From the NCBI RefSeq assembly GCF_008033115.1, contig NZ_CP041203.1, positions 3,472,001 through 3,536,000 on the forward strand: a stretch of 64,000 nucleotides of DNA, read 5' to 3'. A program made the position numbers and the translations under genes. Below, piece after piece: positions 34,115 to 43,796 of the stretch (position 1 is the first letter of the stretch; the number at the start of each line of letters is the position of its first letter). This DNA comes from Cellulomonas sp. Y8 (GTDB lineage Bacteria; Actinomycetota; Actinomycetes; Actinomycetales; Cellulomonadaceae). The notes under the pieces are model-generated. The model saw only the letters and a list, made by a program, of their open reading frames with translations, was not told the DNA's origin and searched no databases.

Positions 34115-35038
34115 GTGCCCGAGCTCCCCGAGGTCGAGACCGTCCGGGACGGCCTGGAGCGGCACGTCGTGGGCCGCTCGGTCCGCGCCGTCGAGGTCCG
34201 CCGCCCGTACAGCGTCCGCCGCCACCTCGCCGGCCCCGACGACCTCGCCGGGCGCCTGGCCGGCCGCACGCTGACCGCCGCCGTGCGCCGCGGCAAGTTC
34301 CTGTGGCTGCCGCTCGACCACCCCGGCGCGGCCGGAGCCATCCCCGACGACGCGCTGCTCGCGCACCTCGGCATGAGCGGCCAGCTGCTGGTGCGGGGCA
34401 CGCCCGCCGACGTCGAGCAGGGCGGCGCGCACACGCACCTGCGGGTCCGGCTGCTGCTCGACGACGGGGGTGCGCTCGACTTCGTCGACCAGCGGACCTT
34501 CGGCCACCTGTCCGTCGTCGACCTGCTGCCCACGCCGGATGCGCGCCCGGGCGGCGCGGGCTCGGACCTCCCGCTGGTGCCGGCACCAGCGGCGCACATC
34601 GGCCGCGACCTGCTCGACCCGGCCGTCGACCGCGAGGCCGTCGCCCGCGCGATCCGCCGCCGCCGGACGCAGATCAAGCGCGCCGTGCTCGACCAGGGCG
34701 TCGTGTCCGGGGTCGGCAACATCTACGCCGACGAGGGCCTGTGGCGCGCGCGGGTGCACCCCGCGACGCCGACGGCCGACCTCGACCAGGCGACCGCCCT
34801 GCGGGTGCTCGACGGCGTCGCCAAGGTGATGTCGGACGCGCTCGCCCAGGGCGGCACGAGCTTCGACGCCCTGTACGTGAACGTCAACGGCGCGTCCGGG
34901 TACTTCGACCGGTCGCTCGCGGTCTACGGGCAGGCGGGCGAGCCGTGCCCGCGGTGCGGGACGCCGGTCGTGCGGGAGCCGTTCATGAACCGCTCCTCGC
35001 ACTTCTGCCCGGTCTGCCAGCCGGCCCCCGCGGGCTGA
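34115..35038 (+). CDS. mutM: Formamidopyrimidine-DNA glycosylase
   Basis: MutM (Fpg) removes 8-oxoguanine and opens the strand by beta,delta-elimination. The GTG at 34115 gives the mature N-terminus PELPEVETV, whose Pro2 is the catalytic nucleophile and Glu3 the acid; this fixes the start. The helix-two-turn-helix reads [20 protein letters not shown]. The C-terminal zinc finger has four cysteines (CPRC ... CPVC), with the DNA-gripping arginine in FMNRSSHF. It has 307 residues, slightly longer than usual because of a loop near 145-155. Confidence 0.95.
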   Translation: MPELPEVETVRDGLERHVVGRSVRAVEVRRPYSVRRHLAGPDDLAGRLAGRTLTAAVRRGKFLWLPLDHPGAAGAIPDDALLAHLGMSGQLLVRGTPADVEQGGAHTHLRVRLLLDDGGALDFVDQRTFGHLSVVDLLPTPDARPGGAGSDLPLVPAPAAHIGRDLLDPAVDREAVARAIRRRRTQIKRAVLDQGVVSGVGNIYADEGLWRARVHPATPTADLDQATALRVLDGVAKVMSDALAQGGTSFDALYVNVNGASGYFDRSLAVYGQAGEPCPRCGTPVVREPFMNRSSHFCPVCQPAPAG

Positions 35039-35068
35039 CCGTCGGGCCCGTGGCCCGGCGCCGCGGCC

Positions 35069-35818
35069 TCAGCCCGCCAGCGCCCGCAGCTCCGCCGCCA
35101 CGCCCGCGCTGACGGCCTCCGGCCAGGGATAGCGCCGCGCCGTCGACCCGAGCGTCCAGCCGTCGAGCGCCAGCGCCGCGACCAGCCCGGGGTCCGGCAG
35201 CTGCTCGCCCCGCGCGACCGGCGACGCGGCACGGGTCGTGTCGACCGCCCCCGGCGCCAGCTCGACGCCCGTCAGGGCGAGGAACCGCACCATCGCGACC
35301 ACCCGCTCGGAGCTCGCGCAGGCCGCCAGCAGCTCCGGGAGCTCCGGCTCGTCGTGCGCGGGCAGCAGGTCGTCGAACGCCTCCTCGACGATCCGGCTCA
35401 CCAGGGCGTCGACCAGCTCCTGCACCGAGCCGTGCATGCTGAGGATCCAGTCGGGGTCCCGGCCGCTCTCCTCCGCGACCCGGTCCAGCGTCAGCGCCTC
35501 GGTGCCGCCCTCGCGGACCAGGCGCAGCACCGCGTCCGTCAGCGGCGACGCGTCCCGGAAGGGCTCCGCCTCGAGCGCGAGGTCCAGGTTCGACGCGCAC
35601 TGGTGGGGCGCCGGCAGGCCCGCGTAGTCGGCCACGGCGGTGAGCGCGCGGCCCCACCAGCCGTCGTCCGGCGGGTGCACCCCGGCGTAGAACCCCAGCA
35701 GGCAGCCGTCGACGGCGAGGGCGGCGACCGTCTCGCGCGGATCGGTCCCGGCGGGGTCGCCCGGGCCGACGGGCAGCAGGTCGACGCGGTCGCGCAGGGT
35801 GGGCGCGGCGGTGGTCAT
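35069..35818 (-). CDS. TetR-like regulator with a central HTH and repeated flanks
   Basis: The 249-residue protein has a TetR-type helix-turn-helix in the middle (about 94-138: GGTEALTLDRVAEESGRD, then DWILSMHGSVQELVDALV) and not at the N-terminus. The segment before it (VAALAVDGCLLG, 31-42) resembles the end of the protein (VAALALDGWTLG, 213-224), as if a tandem TetR had lost its first DNA-binding domain. The ATG has a ribosome site (AAGAGGAG). A -10-like box and a partial palindrome lie just upstream, so self-regulation is possible. The target and ligand are unknown. Confidence 0.6.
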   Translation of the reverse strand: MTTAAPTLRDRVDLLPVGPGDPAGTDPRETVAALAVDGCLLGFYAGVHPPDDGWWGRALTAVADYAGLPAPHQCASNLDLALEAEPFRDASPLTDAVLRLVREGGTEALTLDRVAEESGRDPDWILSMHGSVQELVDALVSRIVEEAFDDLLPAHDEPELPELLAACASSERVVAMVRFLALTGVELAPGAVDTTRAASPVARGEQLPDPGLVAALALDGWTLGSTARRYPWPEAVSAGVAAELRALAG

Positions 35819-35845
35819 CGAGGTGCTCCTCTTCTCGGGGAGCGA

Positions 35846-35863
35846 TCCACTGTACCAACTGGA
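35846..35863 (-). promoter_or_regulatory. Possible promoter/operator of the TetR-like gene
   Basis: The minus strand has TACAGT (35849-35854) as a -10 candidate inside an 18-bp imperfect palindrome flanked by TCCA and TGGA. The site is 28 bp before the ATG. Only the outer arms are truly symmetric, so the operator call is weak. Confidence 0.35.
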
Positions 35864-35902
35864 CGGTTCGGCGCCGAGGGCCCGGCCCGTCGCCCCCCGG
35901 GG

Positions 35903-36850
35903 TCAGCGCCGGACGACGTTCCGCAGCGGCTCGCCGCGCTCGAACGCGCCGATGTTGTCGGTGAGCAGGGTGTCCGCGCCCACGGGCCTGCCGCCGGCGG
36001 CGTGCGGGGTGATGAGCACCCGCGGTTCGTCCCACAGCGGGGAGGACGCCGGCAGCGGCTCGGTCTCGAACACGTCGAGCGCCGCCCCCGCGATGCGACC
36101 ACCCGCGATCGCCGCCAGCAGCGCCTCCTCGTCCAGGGTCGACCCGCGCCCGACGTTGACCACCCACGCGTGCCGGGGCAGCCGCGCGAACACCGCGGCG
36201 TCGAGCGCGCGCCGGGTCGCGGAGGTGGCGGGGAGGATGCCGATGAGCACGTCGGTGCCGGGCAGCGCCTGCGGCACCTCCGCGGGCGTGATGACCGGGT
36301 AGCCCGCCCGCTCCCCGGCGCGCGACGCCACCCCGACGACCTGCGCGCCGAGCACCGTGAGCAGAGGCGCGAGCCGGGCGGCGATCGAGCCGAACCCCCA
36401 GATCAGCACCCGCGCCCCGGACAGCGAGCGGAACTCCCCGCCCTCGTGCGGCAGCCGCTGCATGCCCCCGAGCTCGTCCGCCCAGCGGTGCTGGTCCTGC
36501 GCGCGCACCAGCTCGGGCAGCCGGCGGGCCGCGGCGAGCACCAGCGCGAGGGTGTGCTCCGCGACCGGGCCGTCGTGCAGGCCCCGGCCGGACGTGATCG
36601 TGACGTGCGGCGGGAACCCGGCGCTCAGCACCGCGTCGGGGCCGGCGGCGAGCGTCTGCACCCAGCGGAGCCGGCCCATCCGCCGCGCGGCGTCGGCGAG
36701 CTGCGCGGTCGGGTTCCCCCAGGCGACGAGCGCGTCGGCGTCCACCAGGTGCTCCGGGACCGGCTGCTCCACGTCGTACGTCGCGGCGCGGACACCCTCG
36801 GGGAGCGTGGGGGACAGGGGGATCGAGGAGGGCAGCAGCACCGTCGTCAT
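35903..36850 (-). CDS. D-isomer-specific 2-hydroxyacid dehydrogenase
   Basis: The 315-residue NAD(P)-dependent enzyme reduces 2-keto acids or oxidises D-2-hydroxyacids. It has a Rossmann motif variant (VLIWGFGSIAARLAPLL), the substrate arginine in VVNVGRGSTLDEEAL, the glutamate in DVFETEPLP and the catalytic histidine in ITPHAAGG. The phosphoglycerate dehydrogenase-type regulatory domain is absent, so it is not SerA. The substrate is unknown. The start follows CACGCT by seven bases. Confidence 0.85.
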   Translation of the reverse strand: MTTVLLPSSIPLSPTLPEGVRAATYDVEQPVPEHLVDADALVAWGNPTAQLADAARRMGRLRWVQTLAAGPDAVLSAGFPPHVTITSGRGLHDGPVAEHTLALVLAAARRLPELVRAQDQHRWADELGGMQRLPHEGGEFRSLSGARVLIWGFGSIAARLAPLLTVLGAQVVGVASRAGERAGYPVITPAEVPQALPGTDVLIGILPATSATRRALDAAVFARLPRHAWVVNVGRGSTLDEEALLAAIAGGRIAGAALDVFETEPLPASSPLWDEPRVLITPHAAGGRPVGADTLLTDNIGAFERGEPLRNVVRR

Positions 36851-36857
36851 GGACGGG

Positions 36858-36863
36858 AGCGTG
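36858..36863 (-). promoter_or_regulatory. Possible leaderless -10 box for the hydroxyacid dehydrogenase
   Basis: CACGCT on the minus strand ends seven bases before the ATG at 36850, as before the GNAT gene. Confidence 0.35.
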
Positions 36864-36981
36864 GCGCACCCGGCGCCGTCGCGCCAGGGGACGCGCCCCG
36901 CGCGACCCGCCGCGCGCCCGCGAGCGGGCGAACTCTCCGCGGACCGGTGCGGCGCTGCCCGACGCGGCCGCCCGGGCTGGA

Positions 36982-36987
36982 TACGAT
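36982..36987 (+). promoter_or_regulatory. Leaderless -10 box for the response regulator
   Basis: TACGAT ends six bases before the GTG at 36994. Confidence 0.5.
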
Positions 36988-36993
36988 GACCGC

Positions 36994-37677
36994 GTGTCCG
37001 CCACGAACAGCGCAGTCCAGCCGGCCCGCTCCGGGGAGATCTCGGTGATGATCGTCGACGACCACGAGGTCGTGCGGCGCGGCATCGCCGAGGTCGTCGA
37101 GCGCGCCGACGGCATGAAGGTCGTCGCCGAGGCCGGGTCCGTCGCCGACGGTGTCCGCCGCGCCGGCCTGGTGCACCCCGACGTCCTGCTGGTCGACCTG
37201 CAGCTGCCCGACGGCACCGGCATCGACCTGATGACGCAGGTGAGGGCCACCCTGCCGAGCGCCCGGGCGATCGTGCTCACGTCGTTCGACGACGACGACG
37301 CGCTGGCCGCCGCCCTCGAGGCCGGCGCCGCCGCGTACCTGCTCAAGAGCGTCCGCGGCGCGGAGATCACCGACGTCGTGCGCGCGGTGGCCGCGGGCCG
37401 CACGCTGCTCGACGAGCGGACCGTCACGCGCCGGCGCGCCGGCCACGAGGACCCGACCGAGAACCTCACGCCGAGCGAGCTCAAGGTGCTCGACCTCATC
37501 GGCGACGGCCTGTCGAACCGGGAGATCGCCGAGCGCCTGGGCGTCGCCGAGAAGACCGTGAAGAACCACATCACGTCGCTGCTCGCGAAGATGGGCCTGC
37601 AGCGCCGCACGCAGGTCGCGGCCTGGGTCGCGGCGCGGCGGCACTCCGGCTGGCGCGCGGAGACCAACCACTCCTGA
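36994..37677 (+). CDS. NarL/FixJ response regulator, DevR/DosR-like
   Basis: The 227-residue protein has a receiver domain (acidic pair D22-D23, phospho-acceptor D68 in VLLVDLQLPDG, T96, K118) and a LuxR-type helix-turn-helix (about 158-215: LTPSELKVLDLIGDGLSNRE, then TVKNHITSLLAKMGL). The overall pattern is like DevR/DosR, the hypoxia regulator of mycobacteria. The DevS-like kinase that would phosphorylate it lies 2.1 kb downstream on the other strand, with an HNH gene between. It could thus control the cyd operon; that link is inferred from proximity and family. Confidence 0.85.
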   Translation: MSATNSAVQPARSGEISVMIVDDHEVVRRGIAEVVERADGMKVVAEAGSVADGVRRAGLVHPDVLLVDLQLPDGTGIDLMTQVRATLPSARAIVLTSFDDDDALAAALEAGAAAYLLKSVRGAEITDVVRAVAAGRTLLDERTVTRRRAGHEDPTENLTPSELKVLDLIGDGLSNREIAERLGVAEKTVKNHITSLLAKMGLQRRTQVAAWVAARRHSGWRAETNHS

Positions 37678-37767
37678 CGACGGCACGGGCGGTGCGCTTC
37701 TCCTGGCGCGCGTGGCTCCCGTGAGCCGCTCGAGCCGGCAGGGCTGCCGGACCGGGACGGGCCCGCC

Positions 37768-39688
37768 TCAGAACGGCGGCGGCTCGTCGTCGGGGTCGGC
37801 TGTCGCGTCGTGGCACTGCCCGGTGCCCGGCCGGGTGAGGTAGCGGTGCCCGGTCGGGGTGAGCCACTCGTAGAGCCCGGGGCTGACCTGGCGCAGTCGG
37901 AACCCGCCGTCGGTCTTGAGCCGGTGGTGCCGGTGGCACAGCGGTCCGAGGTTGTCCGCGTCGGTGCGACCCAGGGGCGCGTCGGGGTCACCGCCGGGTT
38001 GGGGGTGGAACTCCTTCGTGTGGTCGAGCTCGCAGCCGCAGGCGGGGACCCGGCAGCCGGGTGCGGCGCAGGTCTTGTCGCGGGTGCGGATGAGGTCGGC
38101 GAGGGCAGCGGGTGGTCGGTAGCGTTCGCGGCCGACGTCCAGGACTCGGTCGGTCACGGGGTCGGTGACGACCCGCTGCCAGACCCCGCCGATCGCCAGC
38201 GCCCTGGCCTGGACGGCGTCGATGGGGCCGTGCCCGTCGAGGTGGGCGGGCTGGTCGTCCAGGCCGAGGAGGGTCGAGGCGGGGATGGTGATGCGGACCT
38301 CGGCGCCGGGGCGGCCGGAGCAGCGGGTGCAGCCGCGATGCGCGGGTGCGGGTGCGGGCGCGACCGGGCCCGGCGCGAGAACGGGCCCGGTCGCGCGGAC
38401 CGGTGCGCCGGGCGAGGTGGCTCCGATGCGTGCGCCGGGCACGGTGGCGTCGGTGCCGGCCGTGGTCCCGGTCGTGACGGAGCCGGCCGTGGTCGCGGTC
38501 GTCATGGGACCGGTCGCGGTCCGGGTCGCGGTCGAGGTCGTCGCCGCCGTCGCGGGCGCGGTCGCGACCGTCGCGGCCTGCGAACCGGTGTCGGTCGGCC
38601 CGGGCTCGGGGTGCGTGGCGGGACCGAGCGGGGTGAGGGTGGCGATCGGGATCGGCTCGACCGGGCGGGTGAGCACCACACCGTCCCGGTCGGTGGAGGT
38701 CTCCCCGCTCCACGACCGTCGCGGCTCCGGCGGCACGGGTAGGCCCGGGGACAGGTGGACCTCGAACGCCGGCCCGTCGGACTCCGGCACGTCGCCGACC
38801 ACCAGGTCCCGCAGGCCGTCGGCGCGCAGCTGGTCCAGGGGTGCGGTCGTCACCGAGGGCCTTGGCGGTCTTGGCGGCGTGGGTGAGGACCCCGTCGACC
38901 CGGAGCGCGTCCGCCGCGTCGAGGACCAGCCACATGGAGGCCATGCCGTCCGGCTGCGGGCGGGGGTGGGAGACCCTCCTGGTGCAGCGGGCGCGTTCGC
39001 GGCGGGCGGCGGCCCCCTCCGGGTCGACCAACCGGATCTCCCGCGCCACCCGCTGCCGGAGTTCGGCGACCGAGCACTGGTCGGCGTCCGGCAGCACCGC
39101 GTCCTCGACGGCGTGCGCGACCTGGAACGACAGGTCCGCCAACCCGGCCGTCAGGACCTGGGCCTTGGCGGCGTCGAGGTGACCGACCTCCAACGCCTCG
39201 CGGGTCGCGCCGAGCATCCCGTCCAGCACCAGGGCCCGGTGCACGGTCTTCGACGCCGCGACCCGCGACCAGCCCAGGCGCATCGCGAGCTCGTCGCCGG
39301 CCACGCACGCCTGCGTCGGGGGCGCACCGGCCAGCGGCGACCACTCGGGGCTCATCTCCTCCCGGGAGGCGAGCTCGGCGATCAGGCCGAGGGTCCGGGC
39401 GTGCTGGTAGGACTCGATCCGGGTCTGCGCGGCGATCACCTCGACCACGATCGCCGAGGGCAGCACGCTCGCATCCAGCCCCCGCAACCACGCGTCCAGC
39501 TCGGGTCCGGGCTCGCAGGACCGGATCGCCTCGATCTGCCGCTGCTCACCCGTGCGCGGCGCCCCACCGGCCGCCACGACGGGGTCCGGGCCGAAGTGCG
39601 TCAGGCAGGTCCCGTCGGGCCCGTAGACCGGCAGCACCACGGCGGCGACCGGGTCGCCGTCGGGGTGTTCCTGCAGGTCAGATGCCAT
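37768..39688 (-). pseudogene. DUF222/HNH endonuclease-domain protein (frameshifted)
   Basis: The N-terminal part is the actinobacterial DUF222 domain (LASREEMSPEWSPLAG, HLDAAKAQVLTAGLADL) and the C-terminal part a HNH nuclease domain (CAAPGCRVPACGCELDHTKE ... LCHRHHRLKTDGG). They are in different frames. Removing one base from the four-base run at 38837-38840 joins ALGDDRT to LDQLRADGLRDLVV and gives about 639 residues. A Thr/Ala-rich stretch (about 350-420) is low complexity. Family members occur in many copies in actinobacteria and are often called 13E12 repeat proteins; their role is unknown. The ATG follows a -10 box. Confidence 0.8.
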
Positions 39689-39694
39689 GGAACG

Positions 39695-39700
39695 ACACTA
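39695..39700 (-). promoter_or_regulatory. Leaderless -10 box for the HNH gene
   Basis: TAGTGT on the minus strand ends six bases before the ATG at 39688. Confidence 0.5.
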
Positions 39701-39825
39701 CCGACGCCCACCGACACGACCCCGGCGACCGACCCCTGCCCTGGGGACGGAGCACGGCCATCGCACCTGTGGACGACTCGGCGCCCGCACGAGCGCCCGC
39801 ACGAGCGGGCGCACCCAGGACGGGC

Positions 39826-41763
39826 TCAGCCCAGGGGGACCTCCCAGGACAGCAGCGTCCCCTGCCCACCCGGGGCCACCCCGAGCGAGAACGTCCCCCC
39901 GTGCTGCCGGGCGCGCGCGGCCAGGTTGCCCGTCCCGGACCGGCGGTCGCGGGTCGCGGGCAGGCCGACGCCGTCGTCCTCGACCTCGACGTGCACGGTG
40001 CCGAGCGGGCCCGCGCCGCGGACGGTCACGCGCACGGCGACCGACGACGCGTGCGCGTGCCGGGCGGCGTTCGCCAGCCCCTCGCGGACGACGGCGACGA
40101 CGTCGTCGGTGCGGTCCGGGCCGATCCGCTCGTCGATGAGGTCCGCGACGATGTAGTCGCCGTCCGGCACGGACTCGCCGTCGAGCAGGACGATGAGCGA
40201 GGGCGCGAACCCGAGCCCGGTGCGGGCCAGCGAGGCCTCCCGGCGCAGCCGCTCGACGATGCCGGTGGCGGCGTCCGGGTCGCGCAGCGCGTAGACGATC
40301 TGCCGGATCTGCCGCACCGAGGCGTCGACGTTGTCGAGGGCCTCCTCGACGATGCTGGTCAGCTCGGACGGGTCGACGCCGCGGGACGACCGGCGGCGCA
40401 CGGTCTCGAGCTGCATGCCGGTGGCGAACAGCTGCTGGATCGCCAGGTCGTGCAGGTCACGCGCGATCCGCTCCCGCTCGTCCAGCAGCGCCGCCTGGTC
40501 CTGGGCGTGCCGGGCCTCCGCGAGAACGAACGCCAGCGCGGCCTGGGAGGCGAACGACTCGGCGGTCGCCAGGTCGCCCCCGTCGAAGGCCAGGGTGCCG
40601 ACCTTGCGGAGCAGGATGAGCACGCCGACGCCGCGACCCGACGTCTGCAGCGGCGCGAACAGGGCGGAGCCGAACGCGCGCATCGCCGGCACGGTGATCC
40701 GGCTGGACCGGGCGAGGGAGTCGATGATGAGCCCCTGGCCCTCCTCCATGACCGACCAGGTCGGGCCGCCCGGGGTGAGCTGCGCGCCGACGAGCGCGTC
40801 GGCGTTGTGGCCGTCGGCGAGCTCGATCAGCAGCTCGCCGCCGACGCCGGGCAGGGCGAGCGCGGCGGCGTCCGCGTCGGCGACGTCGCGCGCGGTCGCG
40901 GCGATGTGCGCGAGCGCGTCCTCCTCGTCGGCGCCGGACAGCAGCATGGTGGTGATGTCCTGGCCCGCGCGGAGCCAGTGCTCGCGGCGGGCGCCCTCGG
41001 CGAACAGCTGGGCGTTCGCGACGGCGACGCCGGCCGTGGCGGCGAGCGCGATGACGGTGGTGGCGTCCTTGTCGGTGAAGCCGCCGTCCTTCTCGGACAG
41101 GTACAGGTAGCCGTACACCTGGTCCCGCACGCGCACCGAGGCACCGAGGAAGGACCCCATCGAGGGGTGACCGGCGGGCCAGCCCTGGAATGCGGGGTGC
41201 TGCGTGAGGTCGTCGAGCTTGAGGACGCCGTGGACCGGGATGTGCCCGAGGACGCCGCGGGCGTGCGGGGGGTGGCCCATCATCGCGGCGGCGGCCGCGG
41301 GGACGCCGGTCTGCACGAACGTCGTGGACTCGCCGCGGGAGTCGAGGACGTTGATCGCCCCGTACGTCGCGCCCGTCAGCTCGACGGAGACCCGGACGAA
41401 CCGCTCGAGCACGCCCGGCAGGTCCAGGCCCGAGGCCACGGAGAGCACGGCGTCGAGCAGGTCGGCGAGCTCGTCGCCGGTCTCGGACGCGGTGCCGAGC
41501 TCCAGGTGCGAGCGACCGCCGGGCTCCCGGACGTGGATCGTCGTGGTGGGGCCGGGGCCGTAGGTCGGGGCGGCGACGCCGAGCGCGGCGGCGCGCTGCT
41601 CGGCGGCGGCCGCGTCCTGCGGGCGGGGGCCCGGCTCGCGCCGGACGGGGGCGTGCGGGTCGTGCGGCGCGGTGCCCCGGAGCTCGGGGTCCTGCGGTGC
41701 GGCGTCCCGCGGTGCGGCGTCGTGGGGCGCCGCGTCCTGGCGTCCGGTCAGCTCGTCGGCCAT
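39826..41763 (-). CDS. GAF sensor histidine kinase, DevS/DosS-like
   Basis: The 645-residue kinase has a disordered N-terminus (1-90), two GAF domains (about 105-255 and 275-415), a HisKA_3 segment with the phospho-histidine in RIARDLHDLAIQQLF (H438), and a HATPase_c domain (NAARHAHASS, EDDGVGLP). In GAF-A the segment GWPAGHPSMGSFLGASVRVR aligns with the haem-binding region of DosS/DosT, and H199 matches their proximal histidine. It has no membrane helices. The ATG lies inside the cydC gene, 16 bp before the end of its stop codon, so it is the last gene of the cyd operon. Oxygen or redox sensing by haem is inferred. Confidence 0.85.
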   Translation of the reverse strand: MADELTGRQDAAPHDAAPRDAAPQDPELRGTAPHDPHAPVRREPGPRPQDAAAAEQRAAALGVAAPTYGPGPTTTIHVREPGGRSHLELGTASETGDELADLLDAVLSVASGLDLPGVLERFVRVSVELTGATYGAINVLDSRGESTTFVQTGVPAAAAAMMGHPPHARGVLGHIPVHGVLKLDDLTQHPAFQGWPAGHPSMGSFLGASVRVRDQVYGYLYLSEKDGGFTDKDATTVIALAATAGVAVANAQLFAEGARREHWLRAGQDITTMLLSGADEEDALAHIAATARDVADADAAALALPGVGGELLIELADGHNADALVGAQLTPGGPTWSVMEEGQGLIIDSLARSSRITVPAMRAFGSALFAPLQTSGRGVGVLILLRKVGTLAFDGGDLATAESFASQAALAFVLAEARHAQDQAALLDERERIARDLHDLAIQQLFATGMQLETVRRRSSRGVDPSELTSIVEEALDNVDASVRQIRQIVYALRDPDAATGIVERLRREASLARTGLGFAPSLIVLLDGESVPDGDYIVADLIDERIGPDRTDDVVAVVREGLANAARHAHASSVAVRVTVRGAGPLGTVHVEVEDDGVGLPATRDRRSGTGNLAARARQHGGTFSLGVAPGGQGTLLSWEVPLG

Positions 41764-43796
41764 GTGCTCGTCGTCCCACCCTCGTCCTGCTCGCTGGCGT
41801 GCGCCTCACCGTACTGGGCGTCGGTGGCCAGCAGGTGCGCGTGCGTCCCGCGCGCCGCGACCCGGCCCTCGCGGAGGACCAGCACCTCGTCCGCCGCGGC
41901 GAGCGGGGCGAGCCGGTGCGTGACGACGAGGACGCCGCGCGCGGCCGCCTCGTCGACCGGCGCGGGGGCGCCGGTCGCGGAGGGGGCCGCCTCGCGCGGG
42001 CCCGCCTCGCGCGGGGCCGCCAGCAGGTCGCCCACCAGGCGGTCGGCGGTCGCGGGGTCCAGGTGCTCGGCCGGCTCGTCGACGAGCAGCAGCGGCGCCG
42101 TCGCGAGCAGCGAGCGAGCCAGGAGCAGCCGCCGGCGCTCGCCGCCGGACACGCTCCGGGCGTCCTGTCCGAGCGCGGTGCCGACGCCGTCCGGCAGGCC
42201 CGCGAGCCAGTCGCCGAGCCCCGCGCGGACCAGCGCCGCGCGGGCGTCCTCCGGCGTAGCGTCGCCGCGGGCGACCCGCAGGTTCTCCAGCACGGTGGTC
42301 TCGAAGACGTGCGCGTCCTCGGTGGTGAGTGCGAGCCGCGCCAGCCGGACGGTCGGGTCGACGTCGGCCAGCGGGATGCCGTCGAGGAGCAGCTCGCCCG
42401 CCCGCGGCGGCAGGAAGCCGGCGAGCGTCAGCAGCAGGGTGGTCTTGCCGACGCCCGACGGGCCGACGACGGCCACGCTGCGGCCCGGCGCCAGGTCCAG
42501 GTCGAGGCCGGTGACGACCGGGGCGCGGCCGGGCCAGCCGACGGCGAGGCCGCGGGCGGTGAGCCGGGGAGAGGCCGGCGGGGCGGTCGGGCCGGCGAGG
42601 GTAGGGCGGGGGAGCTCGGCAGCCGGGGCGTCGGTCGTGGGGGCCTCCGAGGCGGGGCGATCTGGGGTCGCCGTGGCGGGCGTCTCGGCGGCGCGCGCGA
42701 CCGCGCCCGCAACCGCCGCGGTCCCTGCCCCCTCGTCCGGCGTCGCCGCGTCGTCGAGGACGGCCATCAGCCGGGCCGCCGCCACGCGGGAGCGGTGCAG
42801 CTGGATCGCGGCGGCCGGCAGCACGCTCGTCGCCTCGAACGCGGCGAGCGGCGTCAGCACGATCACCGCGAGGTCGACCTCGGCGACGTGGCCGGCGGCC
42901 AGGGCCGGGACGCCGACGAGCAGCGCCGCGAGCACGGCGATCCCGACGGCGAGGTTGCCGAGGCCGGCGGCCAGCGCGGCGGGTCCCGCGCCGCGGTCGG
43001 TCGCGCGCGCCAGGTCGGCGTCGGCGGCGCGCAGCCGGTCGAGCTCCGTGCCGGTGCGGCCCTGCACCGCGAGCGGGCCGGCGTCCTCGAGCAGGCCCAG
43101 GGAGGTGGCAGCCATCTCGGCGCGCGCGTCGGCGGCGCGCTGCTCGGTCGCCCGGGCGGCGCGCTGGGCGAGCCACGGCGCGACCACCCCGGCCAGGACG
43201 AGGCACAGCGCGAGCGTCAGGCCGGCGGCGGGCAGGAACAGCCCCATCGCGACGACGGTGCCCAGGCCGAGCACGGCGGCGACCGCGGCGGGCAGCAGGC
43301 CCCGGACGACGACGTCGCCGACGGCGTCCACGTCGGCGCCCACCCGGGCGAGCAGGTCGCCGCGCCGCAGGCCGAGCGTGGCGCCGGGCCGGCCCGCGGC
43401 GAGCCGCTCGTACAGCGTGGTGCGCAGCCGCGCCATGCCCCGGAGGGCGACGTCGTGCGAGACCAGCCGCTCCAGGTAGCGGAACAGGCCGCGGCCGATG
43501 CCGAACGCGCGGACGGCGACCGTCGCCACGGACAGCTCGAGCACGGGCGGCATCTGCGCGGCGCGGGTGATGAGCCACGCGGAGACGGCGGCCAGCGCGA
43601 CCGCCGAGCCGAGGGCCGCCACGCCGAGGACGACGGCAAGCGCCACCCGGCGGGGATCGACGTCGAGCAGGCGGACGGCCCGCCACAGCGGGTCGGCGGC
43701 GAGGCGGCGGGCGAGCGGGCCGCGCGGGGCGGCACCCGCGGGCGCGCCGGCGGCGGGATCGGTGGCAGGGCGCGGGTCGGTGGTCGCGGTGCTCAT
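41748..43796 (-). CDS. cydC: ABC transporter CydC (cytochrome bd assembly)
   Basis: CydC with CydD forms the membrane exporter of cysteine/glutathione-type thiols needed to assemble cytochrome bd. The 682-residue protein has a six-helix membrane domain (about 35-330), an Ala/Pro/Thr-rich linker (345-405) that makes it longer than usual, and an ATPase domain: Walker A GPSGVGKTT, signature SVSGGERRRLLL, Walker B PLLLVDEPAEHLD and switch histidine LVVTHRLAPL. It overlaps cydD (ATGA) and the sensor kinase gene. Confidence 0.9.
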   Translation of the reverse strand: MSTATTDPRPATDPAAGAPAGAAPRGPLARRLAADPLWRAVRLLDVDPRRVALAVVLGVAALGSAVALAAVSAWLITRAAQMPPVLELSVATVAVRAFGIGRGLFRYLERLVSHDVALRGMARLRTTLYERLAAGRPGATLGLRRGDLLARVGADVDAVGDVVVRGLLPAAVAAVLGLGTVVAMGLFLPAAGLTLALCLVLAGVVAPWLAQRAARATEQRAADARAEMAATSLGLLEDAGPLAVQGRTGTELDRLRAADADLARATDRGAGPAALAAGLGNLAVGIAVLAALLVGVPALAAGHVAEVDLAVIVLTPLAAFEATSVLPAAAIQLHRSRVAAARLMAVLDDAATPDEGAGTAAVAGAVARAAETPATATPDRPASEAPTTDAPAAELPRPTLAGPTAPPASPRLTARGLAVGWPGRAPVVTGLDLDLAPGRSVAVVGPSGVGKTTLLLTLAGFLPPRAGELLLDGIPLADVDPTVRLARLALTTEDAHVFETTVLENLRVARGDATPEDARAALVRAGLGDWLAGLPDGVGTALGQDARSVSGGERRRLLLARSLLATAPLLLVDEPAEHLDPATADRLVGDLLAAPREAGPREAAPSATGAPAPVDEAAARGVLVVTHRLAPLAAADEVLVLREGRVAARGTHAHLLATDAQYGEAHASEQDEGGTTSTWPTS

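Noticed and set aside
37735..37750. Terminator between the response regulator and the HNH gene
   Set aside because: CCGGCAG and CTGCCGG pair, but the loop is only two bases and the stem is short.
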